Notes: a model not told the origin generated them from the letters alone. A DNA stretch of 29,095 nt from Nitrospinota bacterium (GCA_016212295.1 JACRGO010000190.1:1-29095), one strand, 5' to 3'; positions 16,823-24,572 are shown, numbered from the stretch's first letter. A program made the numbers and translations.

Positions 16823-16899
16823 CAGGTATTCCCGCGCCTTTTCCGGTCCCCTTTTCCATGCATGTCCAGGCCAGGACCAATAAGCATTCAATTTCGGTT

Positions 16900-17081
16900 A
16901 GGGACTCAGTAAATACAAATATACCTGGATAGCGCCCGGATTTGGGCCGGGTTTGGCTTGCGGTGATTGAGCAAAACCGCAGGCATAGCAACGCTATGTC
17001 GAGGATTTTGCGATTGAGACGCAACCTAAGACGGCCCGAAGGCGGGATGCTTAATGGTATATTGGTATTTACTGAGTCCCT
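16900..17081. mobile_element. 182-bp MITE-like element with about 26-bp terminal inverted repeats
   Basis: The ends are AGGGACTCAGTAAATAC and its exact complement GTATTTACTGAGTCCCT, and the match continues through a short ATACC/GGTAT stretch. The interior holds smaller palindromes, for example CATAGCAACGCTATG near 16983-16997. It has no coding potential. The size and ends suggest a non-autonomous transposable element, with the mobilising transposase not in the window. No clear target duplication was found. The rest of the gap to the next gene (17082-17250) shows nothing recognisable. Confidence 0.7.
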
Positions 17082-17272
17082 TGCTATTGGAAAATATTGT
17101 ACAGCGAAAAGTCATGCAAGGCCAATGGCGGACAATTTTTTGAAAGCAAGAGGCAGGACCCTAATAATTTTTTCAATAATGTTCCGGCGCCGCGCTGCGG
17201 GCGCTTATTTCTTGCGTTTGCCATTTTTTGACTTGGAAATGGGTCTTTTGAGATAATTACTTTTAATACGCT

Positions 17273-18100
17273 ATGAAAACATTTTTTAAAATATTCATTC
17301 CCATCGCCCTTCTTGTTTTTGTTTTCGTGGGAACTTCCGTGAAACCGGCTACTGCCTTTAAAAATTATTCCAACATGGAAATGGTCCCGGCCGGTGAATT
17401 TTGGATGGGCAGCGCCCCGGAAGAGACAAAGGGCTTCAAGGAAAAATACGGCAACCGCGAACCTTACAAAAGCTACCCCTTTGAAAAGGAGCAGCCGAAA
17501 AGGAAGGTTTTCCTAAAGGCTTTTTTAATAGACCGCCACGAAGTTACCAACCGGGAGTATCTGGAATTCGTGGCCGCGACCGGACACAAGCCGCCGGTGA
17601 ATTGGGAAGGCGGCTCCCCAAGCAGCGAGCAGCTTGACCATCCGGCTTTGTTCATTTCACAGCCTGAGGCGGCTGCCTACGCGAGATGGGCCGGGAAGCG
17701 CCTCCCTACGGAAGAGGAATGGGAGAAGGCCGCCAGGGGGCCGGACGGCCTCATTTTTCCTTGGGGCAATGCGTTCGATCCATTCAAGGCCGCCACGGCG
17801 GAATCGGACTTGGCCTTTATCAGCGGCGCGTTATGCGCGATCCACTCAGGCAACAGGGTGGAGATAGCCCCTGGGGACGTCAGCCCTTACGGGGTCCACG
17901 ACATGGCGGGAAACGTAAGGGAATGGACCTCGTCGGCTTCACAGGAATCCCCTTCCCTCGTTGTCATAAAGGGAGGCTCCTGGGTCGACCTGTCTGTGAA
18001 CGCCAGGGCCGCGCACAGGGAGTACGTTCCACGGGACGGGACAAGCCACCTTATCGGCTTCAGGTGCGTTGTGGACGCCGATGAGGCAAGCTCTCATTGA
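17273..18100 (+). CDS. Secreted SUMF1/formylglycine-generating-enzyme-family protein
   Basis: The protein has 275 residues with an N-terminal signal peptide or anchor (about 1-28, hydrophobic IFIPIALLVFVFVGT, then PATA). The rest is one FGE-sulfatase fold: MVPAGEFWMGSAPEE, the FLIDRHEVTNREYLEFV motif, WAGKRLPTEEEWEKAARG, the PYGVHDMAGNVREWTS loop, VIKGGSWVDLSVNARAAHRE and the closing LIGFRCV. True sulfatase-modifying FGE carries a pair of catalytic cysteines just after GGSW. They are absent here, so it is unlikely to convert cysteine to formylglycine and more likely binds a ligand or acts on an unknown target in the periplasm. It stands alone, with no sulfatase gene beside it. Confidence 0.88.
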   Translation: MKTFFKIFIPIALLVFVFVGTSVKPATAFKNYSNMEMVPAGEFWMGSAPEETKGFKEKYGNREPYKSYPFEKEQPKRKVFLKAFLIDRHEVTNREYLEFVAATGHKPPVNWEGGSPSSEQLDHPALFISQPEAAAYARWAGKRLPTEEEWEKAARGPDGLIFPWGNAFDPFKAATAESDLAFISGALCAIHSGNRVEIAPGDVSPYGVHDMAGNVREWTSSASQESPSLVVIKGGSWVDLSVNARAAHREYVPRDGTSHLIGFRCVVDADEASSH

Positions 18101-18272
18101 GGCTTTCAGGCTCCCCAGGTTTTTCAGCCGCTTTTGTCCACTTTATCCGTTTTTCCCCGCCTCCTCCAATAGGGACAAAAATGTCCATTTTCCCTATTTT
18201 TACTTTTTTTTCCCACGCGCGGTTTTTAAATTTCATATCTGAAATCGTCTTGATGCGCGAAATTTATTTTGG

Positions 18273-18300
18273 TTGCGGCCATGTCGCGCTATGTTATAAT
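18273..18300 (+). promoter_or_regulatory. Putative sigma-70 promoter upstream of leuA
   Basis: TTGCGG (18273-18278) and a perfect TATAAT (18295-18300) are separated by 16 bases. The next gene downstream on this strand is leuA. The 22-bp palindrome at 18305-18326 lies where transcription would begin. Confidence 0.5.
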
Positions 18301-18304
18301 ATGT

Positions 18305-18326
18305 CCTGAATGATTAATCATTCAGG
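18305..18326. promoter_or_regulatory. Perfect 22-bp palindrome, candidate repressor operator
   Basis: The core TGAATGATTAATCATTCA is perfectly symmetric and is extended by CC/GG at its ends. It starts five bases after a TATAAT box, the classic position for a repressor site. The core resembles the binding consensus of the Bacillus TetR-family regulator FadR (TGAATGA-N4-TCATTCA), although the cognate regulator here is unknown. A transposable-element tip is a weaker alternative. Confidence 0.45.
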
Positions 18327-18405
18327 GGTATCAGCTTGGCTTTTTGGGAAATCGCCTATTTCTGTATCGAAATTTCAAAATTTTGCTTTACAAAACAAAA
18401 GCTTA

Positions 18406-18495
18406 GGAACCACGAATGGACACTAATTGTTTCTAAAGGCCAAAAAGTATGTTTTCATGAAATATTAGTGTTAATTAGTGTTAATTCGCGGTTCC
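18406..18495. repeat. Inverted-repeat element in the leuA leader
   Basis: The arms GGAACCACGAATGGACACTA and, near the other end, TTAGTGTTAATTCGCGGTTCC (21 bases with one mismatch region) are imperfectly complementary. They could fold a long hairpin in the leuA leader or represent another dispersed element. It ends 72 bp before the leuA start. The remaining gap from 18101 to 18272 shows nothing recognisable. Confidence 0.6.
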
Positions 18496-18567
18496 AGCCT
18501 TTTCATTAATCAATTCGCTAAGCTATGTTCTTTGCGAGGCCACGTTCTTTGCTTGAAGGATTCTGGA

Positions 18568-20085
18568 ATGAAGAAAAAAAAGTTAGTCATTTTCGACACT
18601 ACCTTAAGGGACGGCGAGCAGTGTCCGGGCGCCAGCATGAACAAGCTGGAAAAGCTGGAAATAGCCAGGCAATTGGCCCTTCTTGGGGTTGACGTTATCG
18701 AAGCAGGTTTTCCAGTGGCGTCGCCCGGCGATTTTGACTCCGTCTCCCAAATCTCCCGCGAAATAAAAGGGGTCACCATCGCCGGCTTGGCCAGGGCGGT
18801 GGAAAAGGACATTGACATGGTGGCCAAAGCCACCGAAAAGGCGGAATTTTCCCGCATCCATGTTTTCCTGGCCACGTCCAAGACCCACAGGGATTTCAAG
18901 CTGAAGAAAAGCAAGGAGGAGATACTGGAGCAGGCCGCGAAAGCGGTGGCGTACGCCAGAAGGTTTTGCGATGACGTCGAATTCTCCCCGGAAGACGCGT
19001 CCAGGACCGAACCCGAATTTTTGCGCCAAGTGACCCTGGAAGTGGTCAAGGCCGGCGCGAGGACGGTTAATATACCGGACACCGTTGGATACGCCATCCC
19101 TGGCCAATTCGGGAAGTTGATCCGCAAGGTCGTGGATTCCATTAAAAACGAAGACGCTGTTATAAGCGTGCATTGCCATAATGACCTTGGCCTGGCCGTT
19201 GCCAATTCCCTGGCAGCCGTGAAGGCGGGAGCGCGTCAAGTGGAATGCACCATAAACGGTATAGGGGAAAGGGCCGGAAACGCCGCGCTGGAGGAGATAG
19301 TGATGGCGGTAAGGACCAGGAAGGACTTTTTCAAGGCCGATGTGGGGCACATAGACGCCAAGCGGCTGCTTAGTTGCAGCAGGATCGTGAGCAATCTCAC
19401 CGGACTCCTGGTGCAGCGCAATAAGGCCATAGTCGGGAAAAACGCCTTCGCCCATGAGTCCGGCGTGCATCAGGACGGCCTGCTGAAAAATGTTTCCACG
19501 TATGAAATCATTAACCCGACGGACGTGGGATGGGAGAAGACCAATCTGGTTTTGGGAAAGCACTCCGGCAGGCACGCCTTCATTAACAGGATCGAGGCGC
19601 TGGGTTTTCGCCTGGACGGGGAGAAGCTGGACCATGCCTTTGAGGAATTCAAAAGGCTGGCGGACGTCAAAAAGGAAATTTTCGATGATGATATAATCTC
19701 CCTGGTGCAAGGCCAATTCAGCGAGAAGACCGGCCTCCGGTATCATTTGAAAAAGGTGAAAACCACGGTTGAAACAGGCGTCCGGCCGGAGGCGACAGTG
19801 GAGTTATCGGACGGGAACGGCTTGGTGAAAAAAGCCACGGCCTCCGGGGACGGCCCAATTGATTCCATCTGCCAGGCCATTGATAAAATCACTGGCGTCT
19901 CATGCAAGCTCCTGGATTATTCCGTGGTCTCCAGGACGTCCGGGACCGACGCCCTGGGCGAGGTCAGCGTCCAGATAGAAAATGAAGGCCGCAAGGTTTG
20001 GGGGAAATTCGCCGGCACGAACGTCGTTGAGGCAAGCGCCCAGGCGTATCTCAACGCGGTTAATAAGTTGATCATGTACTCATGA
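18568..20085 (+). CDS. leuA: 2-isopropylmalate synthase
   Basis: LeuA condenses acetyl-CoA with 2-oxoisovalerate, the first committed step of leucine synthesis, in the cytoplasm. The protein has 505 residues from the chosen start. The catalytic barrel begins VIFDTTLRDGEQCPGASM, with the metal-binding HCHNDLGLAVANSLAAVKAG and the NGIGERAGNAALEEIVMA loop. FAHESGVHQDG follows, then GKHSGRHAF and the C-terminal leucine-binding regulatory domain (about 380-505). The ATG at 18568 is chosen because GAAGGA lies seven bases upstream and the protein then starts like its relatives; the upstream 30-codon extension looks non-coding. QCPGASM and the full regulatory domain favour LeuA over citramalate or homocitrate synthase. 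A putative promoter and palindromic operator lie about 270 bp upstream. Confidence 0.95.
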   Translation: MKKKKLVIFDTTLRDGEQCPGASMNKLEKLEIARQLALLGVDVIEAGFPVASPGDFDSVSQISREIKGVTIAGLARAVEKDIDMVAKATEKAEFSRIHVFLATSKTHRDFKLKKSKEEILEQAAKAVAYARRFCDDVEFSPEDASRTEPEFLRQVTLEVVKAGARTVNIPDTVGYAIPGQFGKLIRKVVDSIKNEDAVISVHCHNDLGLAVANSLAAVKAGARQVECTINGIGERAGNAALEEIVMAVRTRKDFFKADVGHIDAKRLLSCSRIVSNLTGLLVQRNKAIVGKNAFAHESGVHQDGLLKNVSTYEIINPTDVGWEKTNLVLGKHSGRHAFINRIEALGFRLDGEKLDHAFEEFKRLADVKKEIFDDDIISLVQGQFSEKTGLRYHLKKVKTTVETGVRPEATVELSDGNGLVKKATASGDGPIDSICQAIDKITGVSCKLLDYSVVSRTSGTDALGEVSVQIENEGRKVWGKFAGTNVVEASAQAYLNAVNKLIMYS

Positions 20086-20193
20086 CTTATTAAGACTCTC
20101 ATAATGGCAAGAGGCCCTGCCTGGGAATGCCGGAACTTTTGGTGTTAAGGTTGTGGCTAAGTCGCGCCACGAAATAAACATGGAGGTTTTTTT

Positions 20194-20439
20194 ATGTTAG
20201 TTGAATATATTCAAGCGGCAGTGGAAAACGCGGAATACAAATGGTTGGAAGATGGAAGTTGGTTTGCTGAAATTCCTGGGTTTGAGGGCGTTTGGGCGAA
20301 TGGAAAAAAAGTTGAGGAATGCAGGAAAGAGCTTATAGAGGCATTGGAAGAATGGATTATTTTAAAGGCCAAGGATAATGATCCAATGCCTGTGGTAAAA
20401 GGCATGGATATAAATATTAAGGAAGTTGCGGCCACTTGA
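20194..20439 (+). CDS. hicB: HicB-family antitoxin
   Basis: This is the antitoxin half of a type II toxin-antitoxin pair, which neutralises HicA. The protein has 81 residues with the partial RNase-H-like HicB fold: YKWLEDGSWFAEIPGFEGVW, then ANGKKVEECRKELIEALEEW and a final PVVKGMDINI strand. It has no obvious C-terminal DNA-binding domain, as in short HicB forms. The ATG has a good ribosome site (GGAGG, about eight bases upstream). The gene order hicB-hicA is one of the known arrangements, and hicA follows with an overlap. Confidence 0.9.
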   Translation: MLVEYIQAAVENAEYKWLEDGSWFAEIPGFEGVWANGKKVEECRKELIEALEEWIILKAKDNDPMPVVKGMDINIKEVAAT

Positions 20440-20659
20440 CCATGCCAACTACTATTTTCCAAGGAGGGAACTTATCCGAAAATTCAGGGCCTTGGGGTAT
20501 TCAGGTCCATTTTCTGGAGGAAAACATCAATTCATGATAAAGGGCCTGAAAAAAATTCGCGTCCCGAATCCTCATGGGAGTGGAGATATACATATAAGTC
20601 TTGTAAAAGAAATAATCAGGCAGGCCGGTATAAGTACTATAGAGTGGGATAAGGCTTGA
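20426..20659 (+). CDS. hicA: HicA-family mRNA interferase toxin
   Basis: This is a small double-stranded-RNA-binding-like RNase that cleaves mRNA during translation. The core RRELIRKFRALGYSGPFSGG, then KHQFMIKG, the RVPNPHG strand and DIHISLVKEIIRQAGIS, is typical. The catalytic histidine of the GGKHQFM strand is present. The start is uncertain: no ATG is in frame, and the only candidate is a TTG at 20426 inside the end of hicB, too close to GGAAG for a normal ribosome site. Translation may be coupled to hicB, keeping toxin output low. The C-terminus (ISTIEWDKA) is normal. Confidence 0.85.
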   Translation: MRPLDHANYYFPRRELIRKFRALGYSGPFSGGKHQFMIKGLKKIRVPNPHGSGDIHISLVKEIIRQAGISTIEWDKA

Positions 20660-20677
20660 TGGCATTATTTTCGCGCG

Positions 20678-20706
20678 TTGACTTGTCCCTGTAAAGAGGA
20701 TAGATT
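20678..20706 (+). promoter_or_regulatory. Putative sigma-70 promoter for the coiled-coil gene and DUF502 gene
   Basis: TTGACT (20678-20683) and TAGATT (20701-20706) are separated by exactly 17 bases. They lie just after hicA and about 50 bp before the next start codon. Match quality is good for -35 and moderate for -10. Confidence 0.5.
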
Positions 20707-20755
20707 AAAAACACAGGGGTTGTTTGAATATGCCGCGCTCCAGTGGAGAGAAAAA

Positions 20756-20986
20756 ATGACTTCCTACAAGCTCGTGGAGTTGGAACAAATTCAGGTAAGA
20801 ATTGAAATTTTCCAAAAGGAAATACACTCATTTTTTTCCGCGCTGAAAAAACTCCAGGAGGAAAACAAATTAAACGACCCGGCCTTGATTTCCCTGGCCA
20901 ATAAACGGGCCGGGGAATTCAAGAGCGAATTCATGGAATTGGAAAAGCGGTTCCAATATTATCTGCGGAGACCGGCCAAGCCGTGA
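20756..20986 (+). CDS. Small coiled-coil protein, function unknown
   Basis: The ATG at 20756 has GGAGAG five bases upstream and gives 76 residues, almost all helical and charged (ELEQIQVRIEIFQKEIHSFF, then KKLQEENKLNDPALISLANK, EFKSEFMELEKRFQYYL). There are no membrane segments or cysteines. A longer frame to 20678 would start inside the putative -35 box and is rejected. I do not recognise the family. Its stop overlaps the GTG start of the DUF502 membrane protein by four bases, so the two are translated together and may act together at the membrane. Confidence 0.75.
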   Translation: MTSYKLVELEQIQVRIEIFQKEIHSFFSALKKLQEENKLNDPALISLANKRAGEFKSEFMELEKRFQYYLRRPAKP

Positions 20987-21633
20987 TAACTAAAATCAAG
21001 ACCAAGGCCAAGACGATCTTTCTTGCCGGGCTGCTTTTCATTGTCCCCGGCGGCTTCACGGTCTTTGTCCTTTCCTTCCTTTTCAAAAGCCTCGACCAGC
21101 TTTTCACCCCCGTCCTGGAAAAGCTCTTTATTTCCCTGGGACATTCCGAATACATAGGCTACCATATTCCAGGATTGGGTTTTATACTGGCGTTGTTCAG
21201 TATTTTTCTGGTCGGGCTCATAACAAAGAATTTCATTGGAAAACGGCTTGTCGCCGTCGGAGAAAAAATAGTTGAAAAAATCCCCTTCGTCAACAGCCTT
21301 TATAACGGCGCGAAGCAAGTGATCGAGGCCGTCGCCTCCTCCCAGGCTGGCGCCTTCCGCAAGGTTGTGCTCCTGGAGTTTCCAAGGAAGGGTCTCTACT
21401 GCTTGGGACTGGTCACATGCGAAAACACAGGAGAGATACAGGAAAGAACTGGCGGAAACAACATCATAAACGTCTTTATCCCCACCACTCCCAACCCTAC
21501 ATCCGGGTATCTCCTTTTTGTTCCGGAAGACGAACTTACCTATCTTGACATGAGCGTGGAGGACGGGATCAAGATGATAATTTCAGGCGGCATACTCAGT
21601 CCCAACAGATCTAGCTTGGGCAAGGCGCGCTAA
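20983..21633 (+). CDS. DUF502-family inner-membrane protein
   Basis: The protein has 216 residues. Two hydrophobic segments lie near the N-terminus (about 12-35, IFLAGLLFIVPGGFTVFVLS; about 62-82, IPGLGFILALFSIFLVGLIT), followed by a soluble C-terminal domain with the family pattern IPFVNSLYNGAKQVIEAV, VVLLEFPRKGLYCLGLVT, VFIPTTPNPTSGYLLFVP and MSVEDGIKMIISGGI. The start is GTG overlapping the preceding stop (GTGA). DUF502 proteins are widespread and have a plant relative (LCV-like), but no established biochemical role is known to me. Confidence 0.9.
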   Translation: MITKIKTKAKTIFLAGLLFIVPGGFTVFVLSFLFKSLDQLFTPVLEKLFISLGHSEYIGYHIPGLGFILALFSIFLVGLITKNFIGKRLVAVGEKIVEKIPFVNSLYNGAKQVIEAVASSQAGAFRKVVLLEFPRKGLYCLGLVTCENTGEIQERTGGNNIINVFIPTTPNPTSGYLLFVPEDELTYLDMSVEDGIKMIISGGILSPNRSSLGKAR

Positions 21634-21671
21634 ATCGCAAACAAAAAATATTTAAAATTTCAGATTGTGGG

Positions 21672-21797
21672 TTTCAGATTTGGAGAGTATAAAAACAAAA
21701 TATCCTGTGCATCCTGTCTATCCCTGTTAATTTTTTTTTGGCAGGGATGGACAAAATAGGCGGATAAAGATGAAAAAAAACCGCCACAAATCTGAAA
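21672..21797. repeat. Nested inverted repeats before coaE
   Basis: TTTCAGATTTG (21672-21682) pairs with CAAATCTGAAA (21787-21797). Inside, ATCCCTG (about 21719) pairs with CAGGGAT (about 21747) around a T-rich stretch. It is a non-coding dispersed element filling the gap between the DUF502 gene and coaE. Confidence 0.55.
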
Positions 21798-21840
21798 TCT
21801 AAAATAGTAAATCTAAAATTAATTTCACGATTGCCCTCCA

Positions 21841-22458
21841 ATGCTCCTTGGAATAACAGGCGGAATAGCCAGCGGTAAAACCACTGTATCCGAATGCCTG
21901 GAAAGGCTGGGTTGCGCCGTTATCGACGCGGACCGGATCAACAACGAACTCTCCGCGCCCGGCGGGCCTATCTGGGCGAAAATCAGGGAACGCTTCGGTG
22001 AGGAAGTCCTTTTGCCGGACGGCAGGCTCGACAAGGCGAAGCTGGGCAAAATGGTCTTTGACGATCCCGGGAAAAGAAAAATACTTGAGGAAATCTCCCA
22101 CCCCCTTATCATTCAGGAGGAAAACAGAAGGATCGAGCGGATAAAAAAGGAATCTCCCGAAAAGGTGATAGTCCTCGAGGCGACCCTCCTCATTGAAGCC
22201 GGCCGCCACGGCAGGGTGGACAAGTTGATCGTGGTCACTGCTGACAAGGAAAAGCGGATTGAATGGCTTTTAAGAGAGAGGGGAATGGGCAGGGAGGAGG
22301 CTGGAAAAAGGATGGCGGCCCAGATGCCTTGCGTGGAGAAGGAAAAACTGGCGGATTATGTGATTAGTAATGACGGGACCAGGGAGGACCTGATGGAAAA
22401 GGCCGGGAAGTTTTTCCGGGAGATAATAAAAGCAGGAAGCGGCGCTCCGTCTCAATAA
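21841..22458 (+). CDS. coaE: Dephospho-CoA kinase
   Basis: CoaE phosphorylates the ribose 3'-hydroxyl of dephospho-CoA, the last step of coenzyme A synthesis. The protein has 205 residues: P-loop [40 protein letters not shown] with the conserved Asp, [20 protein letters not shown], the HPLI motif, and [13 protein letters not shown] followed by [14 protein letters not shown]. All key motifs are present and the length is standard. The ATG lacks a strong ribosome site (GCCCTCCA precedes it). It converges on the pilin gene, and their 3' ends overlap by seven bases. Confidence 0.95.
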   Translation: MLLGITGGIASGKTTVSECLERLGCAVIDADRINNELSAPGGPIWAKIRERFGEEVLLPDGRLDKAKLGKMVFDDPGKRKILEEISHPLIIQEENRRIERIKKESPEKVIVLEATLLIEAGRHGRVDKLIVVTADKEKRIEWLLRERGMGREEAGKRMAAQMPCVEKEKLADYVISNDGTREDLMEKAGKFFREIIKAGSGAPSQ

Positions 22459-22841
22459 TTGTTGCCGGAGTTCACGGCGGACCCGCCGAGGGTCCCGGCT
22501 TTATCGATGGTCCATGTTCCGGTGAGGCCGGCGGCGGTCCCGGTAGCGCTTGGGCTGGCCGTTGCGGTATAGGCGGTGGTTGACGCGGCAATGGAGAAAG
22601 AATAATATTTGGCGGTGTCCGTCGGATTTCCCAATTCGGCCAGGCTGCTTGTATAGACGTTATACTCCGAATAGTAGTGGGCCTCGTTGGTCCTTATGGC
22701 GTCCAACATTATCTTTCCTTCCACTGCTTTGGATTTCTTGGACCATTCCATGTATTTGGGGGCCGCCACCGCCGCCAGGACCCCTATGATCGCCACGACG
22801 ATCATAAGCTCTATCAAGCTAAATCCCTTTTCATTCTTCAT
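22452..22841 (-). CDS. Type IV pilin-like major prepilin
   Basis: The protein has 129 residues from the chosen start. It has a short basic leader, then the prepilin peptidase site [20 protein letters not shown], with cleavage after Gly, methylation of Phe+1 and Glu5 of the mature protein present. After the hydrophobic helix come an amphipathic helix ([20 protein letters not shown]) and a small Ser/Thr/Ala-rich globular domain without a C-terminal cysteine pair. The start is the ATG at 22841, which has GGAGG five bases upstream; the frame's earlier ATG at 22859 would place that site inside the gene. It is likely a pilus or pseudopilus subunit. No pilus assembly genes are nearby. Confidence 0.9.
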   Translation of the reverse strand: MKNEKGFSLIELMIVVAIIGVLAAVAAPKYMEWSKKSKAVEGKIMLDAIRTNEAHYYSEYNVYTSSLAELGNPTDTAKYYSFSIAASTTAYTATASPSATGTAAGLTGTWTIDKAGTLGGSAVNSGNNY

Positions 22842-22996
22842 CTTTTCCTCCCATGCCAAGGCATGACAGAAAAAAGTTTATGCCATGCGGCATGGAATTG
22901 CAAGTATCTTAACGCTCTTATTTTTTCAGTTTTCCAGCTTCACTATAGATTGATATGGATTTTTCAAAACTATTAAATTTTTTTTAAATAAATACC

Positions 22997-23023
22997 GCAC
23001 CGCAGGCGGGACGCCTGCGGTGC
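22997..23023. repeat. 12-bp-arm GC-rich hairpin
   Basis: GCACCGCAGGCG, GGA loop, then the perfect complement. It lies between the divergent pilin gene and glgC. It has no T-tract, so it is more likely a palindromic repeat unit than a terminator. Confidence 0.65.
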
Positions 23024-23092
23024 TTGGTAAGCCCATCAACTATTCTGAATTCCGGCTCATGTCTACTTATTTTTTGCGTTTACTATAACTGT

Positions 23093-23121
23093 TTGGTTCA
23101 TAAACGGAAAAAATGTAATAA
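23093..23121 (+). promoter_or_regulatory. Putative promoter of glgC
   Basis: TTGGTT (23093-23098), a 17-base spacer and TAATAA (23116-23121) in an AT-rich stretch, about 32 bp before the glgC start codon. The match is moderate. Confidence 0.4.
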
Positions 23122-23152
23122 TATATAAATAAGTCACCGGGAGGAAAAACTC

Positions 23153-24382
23153 ATGGAAGTATTGGGGATGATCATGGCTGGCGGGGAAGGCAGCAGGCTT
23201 TTTCCACTGACCAAGGAAAGGGCAAAGCCGGCGGTCTATTTCGGCGGTAAATTCCGCTTGATCGATTTCGTGTTGAGCAACTTCGTCAATTCTCAAGTTT
23301 ACTCAATCTATGTCCTGACCCAGTTCAAATCACAGTCACTGGCCGACCATCTCCAGGACGGCTGGAGGTTCGGCAGCATTCTGAGGGACCACTTCATCTC
23401 CCTGGTTCCGGCCCAGCAAAGAATGGGAAGGGACTGGTATATGGGGACCGCCGACGCCATTTACCAGAACATTAACCTCATTGAAAACCATCACCCGGAC
23501 ATGGTGGCCATCTTTGGAGCTGACCATGTGTACAGGATGGACTTGCGGCAGATGGTAGACTTCCATAAAAGCAAAAACGCGGACGCCACCGTGGCGGCAA
23601 TCCAGGTAAAAAGGGAAGAGGCTTCTTCTTTCGGAATTCTTTCAGTAGATGACGATTCCAGGATCATGGATTTCCAGGAGAAACCGGCCAGCCCGAAACC
23701 AATCCCATCCAATCCGGACATTGCCTTGGCCTCGATGGGAAACTATATTTTCAGCACGGATTTCTTGTTGAGAAAATTGCTGGAAGACGCCCAAAGCGAG
23801 ACCAATCATGATTTCGGAAAGGACATTATCCCCTCCTCTTGCAAGGATTCCAGGATATACGCGTACGACTTCCAGACCAACGCCATTCCCGGCGCGTCAG
23901 AGGAGGAAAGGGGCTATTGGCGGGACGTTGGGACCATCAAGGCGTTTTGGGAGGCCAACATGGATCTGAGGAACGTAAAGCCCCAATTCAATCTTTATAA
24001 CCGGAAGTGGCCCATAAAAACCGCCAGCTACAGCAGTCCGCCCGCTAAATTCGTCTTTAACGAGGACGGGCGCCGCGGCCAGGCGATCAACGCCATTGTT
24101 TCCGAGGGGAGCATCATCAGCGGGGGGAAGGTGCAGGATTCCATAATAGGCCGGAACGTCTTCCTGCATTCCGGGTCCGCCGTGATCAACTCAATCATTA
24201 TGGAAGAGGTGGAGATAGGGCGGAACTGCAGGATCAATTTGGCGATTATCGACAAGGGGGTGCGCGTACCGGAAGGCACCGCCATAGGCTATAACATAGA
24301 GGAAGACAGAAAGAAATTCTTTATTGACGAAGAATCGGGGATAGTGGTGATTCCCAAGGGCTACAAATTCCCTGGGCAATGA
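23153..24382 (+). CDS. glgC: Glucose-1-phosphate adenylyltransferase (ADP-glucose pyrophosphorylase)
   Basis: GlgC makes ADP-glucose from ATP and glucose-1-phosphate, the committed step of bacterial glycogen synthesis. The protein has 409 residues. The N-terminal nucleotidyltransferase domain has IMAGGEGSRLFPLTKERAKP, FGGKFRLIDFVLSN, the GTADAIYQN loop and FGADHVYRMDLRQM with the catalytic Asp. The sugar-binding FQEKPASPKP and YWRDVGTIKAFWEAN motifs follow, then a C-terminal left-handed beta-helix domain (about 300-400; SIISGGKVQDSIIGRNVFLH). The ATG has an excellent ribosome site (GGGAGG). It is a complete single-copy gene without other glg genes nearby, converging on cheB. Confidence 0.96.
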   Translation: MEVLGMIMAGGEGSRLFPLTKERAKPAVYFGGKFRLIDFVLSNFVNSQVYSIYVLTQFKSQSLADHLQDGWRFGSILRDHFISLVPAQQRMGRDWYMGTADAIYQNINLIENHHPDMVAIFGADHVYRMDLRQMVDFHKSKNADATVAAIQVKREEASSFGILSVDDDSRIMDFQEKPASPKPIPSNPDIALASMGNYIFSTDFLLRKLLEDAQSETNHDFGKDIIPSSCKDSRIYAYDFQTNAIPGASEEERGYWRDVGTIKAFWEANMDLRNVKPQFNLYNRKWPIKTASYSSPPAKFVFNEDGRRGQAINAIVSEGSIISGGKVQDSIIGRNVFLHSGSAVINSIIMEEVEIGRNCRINLAIIDKGVRVPEGTAIGYNIEEDRKKFFIDEESGIVVIPKGYKFPGQ

Positions 24383-24466
24383 ATTTTGGATCCGGGATTG
24401 TGTATCTCTTTATCGGAATTTCAAAGTTTTTCTTTAAAAATCAACGAGATTGCAGTGCGAGTGCCT

Positions 24467-24572
24467 AAAGTGAACTAAAGTTTAAAGTGACTAAAGTTGT
24501 GGAAGTTATTTTTCTACTATAAAAAAAAGAAACCTACCACAACTTTAGTCACTTTAAACTTTAGTTCACTTT
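24467..24572. repeat. Perfect 36-bp-arm inverted repeat between glgC and cheB
   Basis: The left arm (24467-24502, AAAGTGAACTAAAGTTTAAA then GTGACTAAAGTTGTGG) and right arm (24537-24572) are perfect complements around a 34-base loop. The arms are themselves built from reiterated ACTAAAGT units, and further copies (CCTAAAG on the left, ACTTTAGTAACTAG on the right) extend the structure. It sits between convergent genes and could act as a bidirectional transcription end. Its size and internal repetition suggest a mobile or slippage-grown element. Confidence 0.85.

Noticed and set aside
18604-19746. 380-residue minus-strand open frame opposite leuA
   Set aside because: leuA is complete and conserved on the plus strand; the antisense frame shows no domain and no start signal.
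20756-20986. Spo0E-like phosphatase identity for the small coiled-coil protein
   Set aside because: A short NDPALISLANK phrase is faintly reminiscent, but the defining Spo0E signature is missing and the organism type does not fit.
22840-22960. Sigma-54 promoter upstream of the pilin gene
   Set aside because: GG and GC elements with the required spacing were not found on the minus strand; the palindromic ATGCC/GGCAT repeats explain the partial matches.
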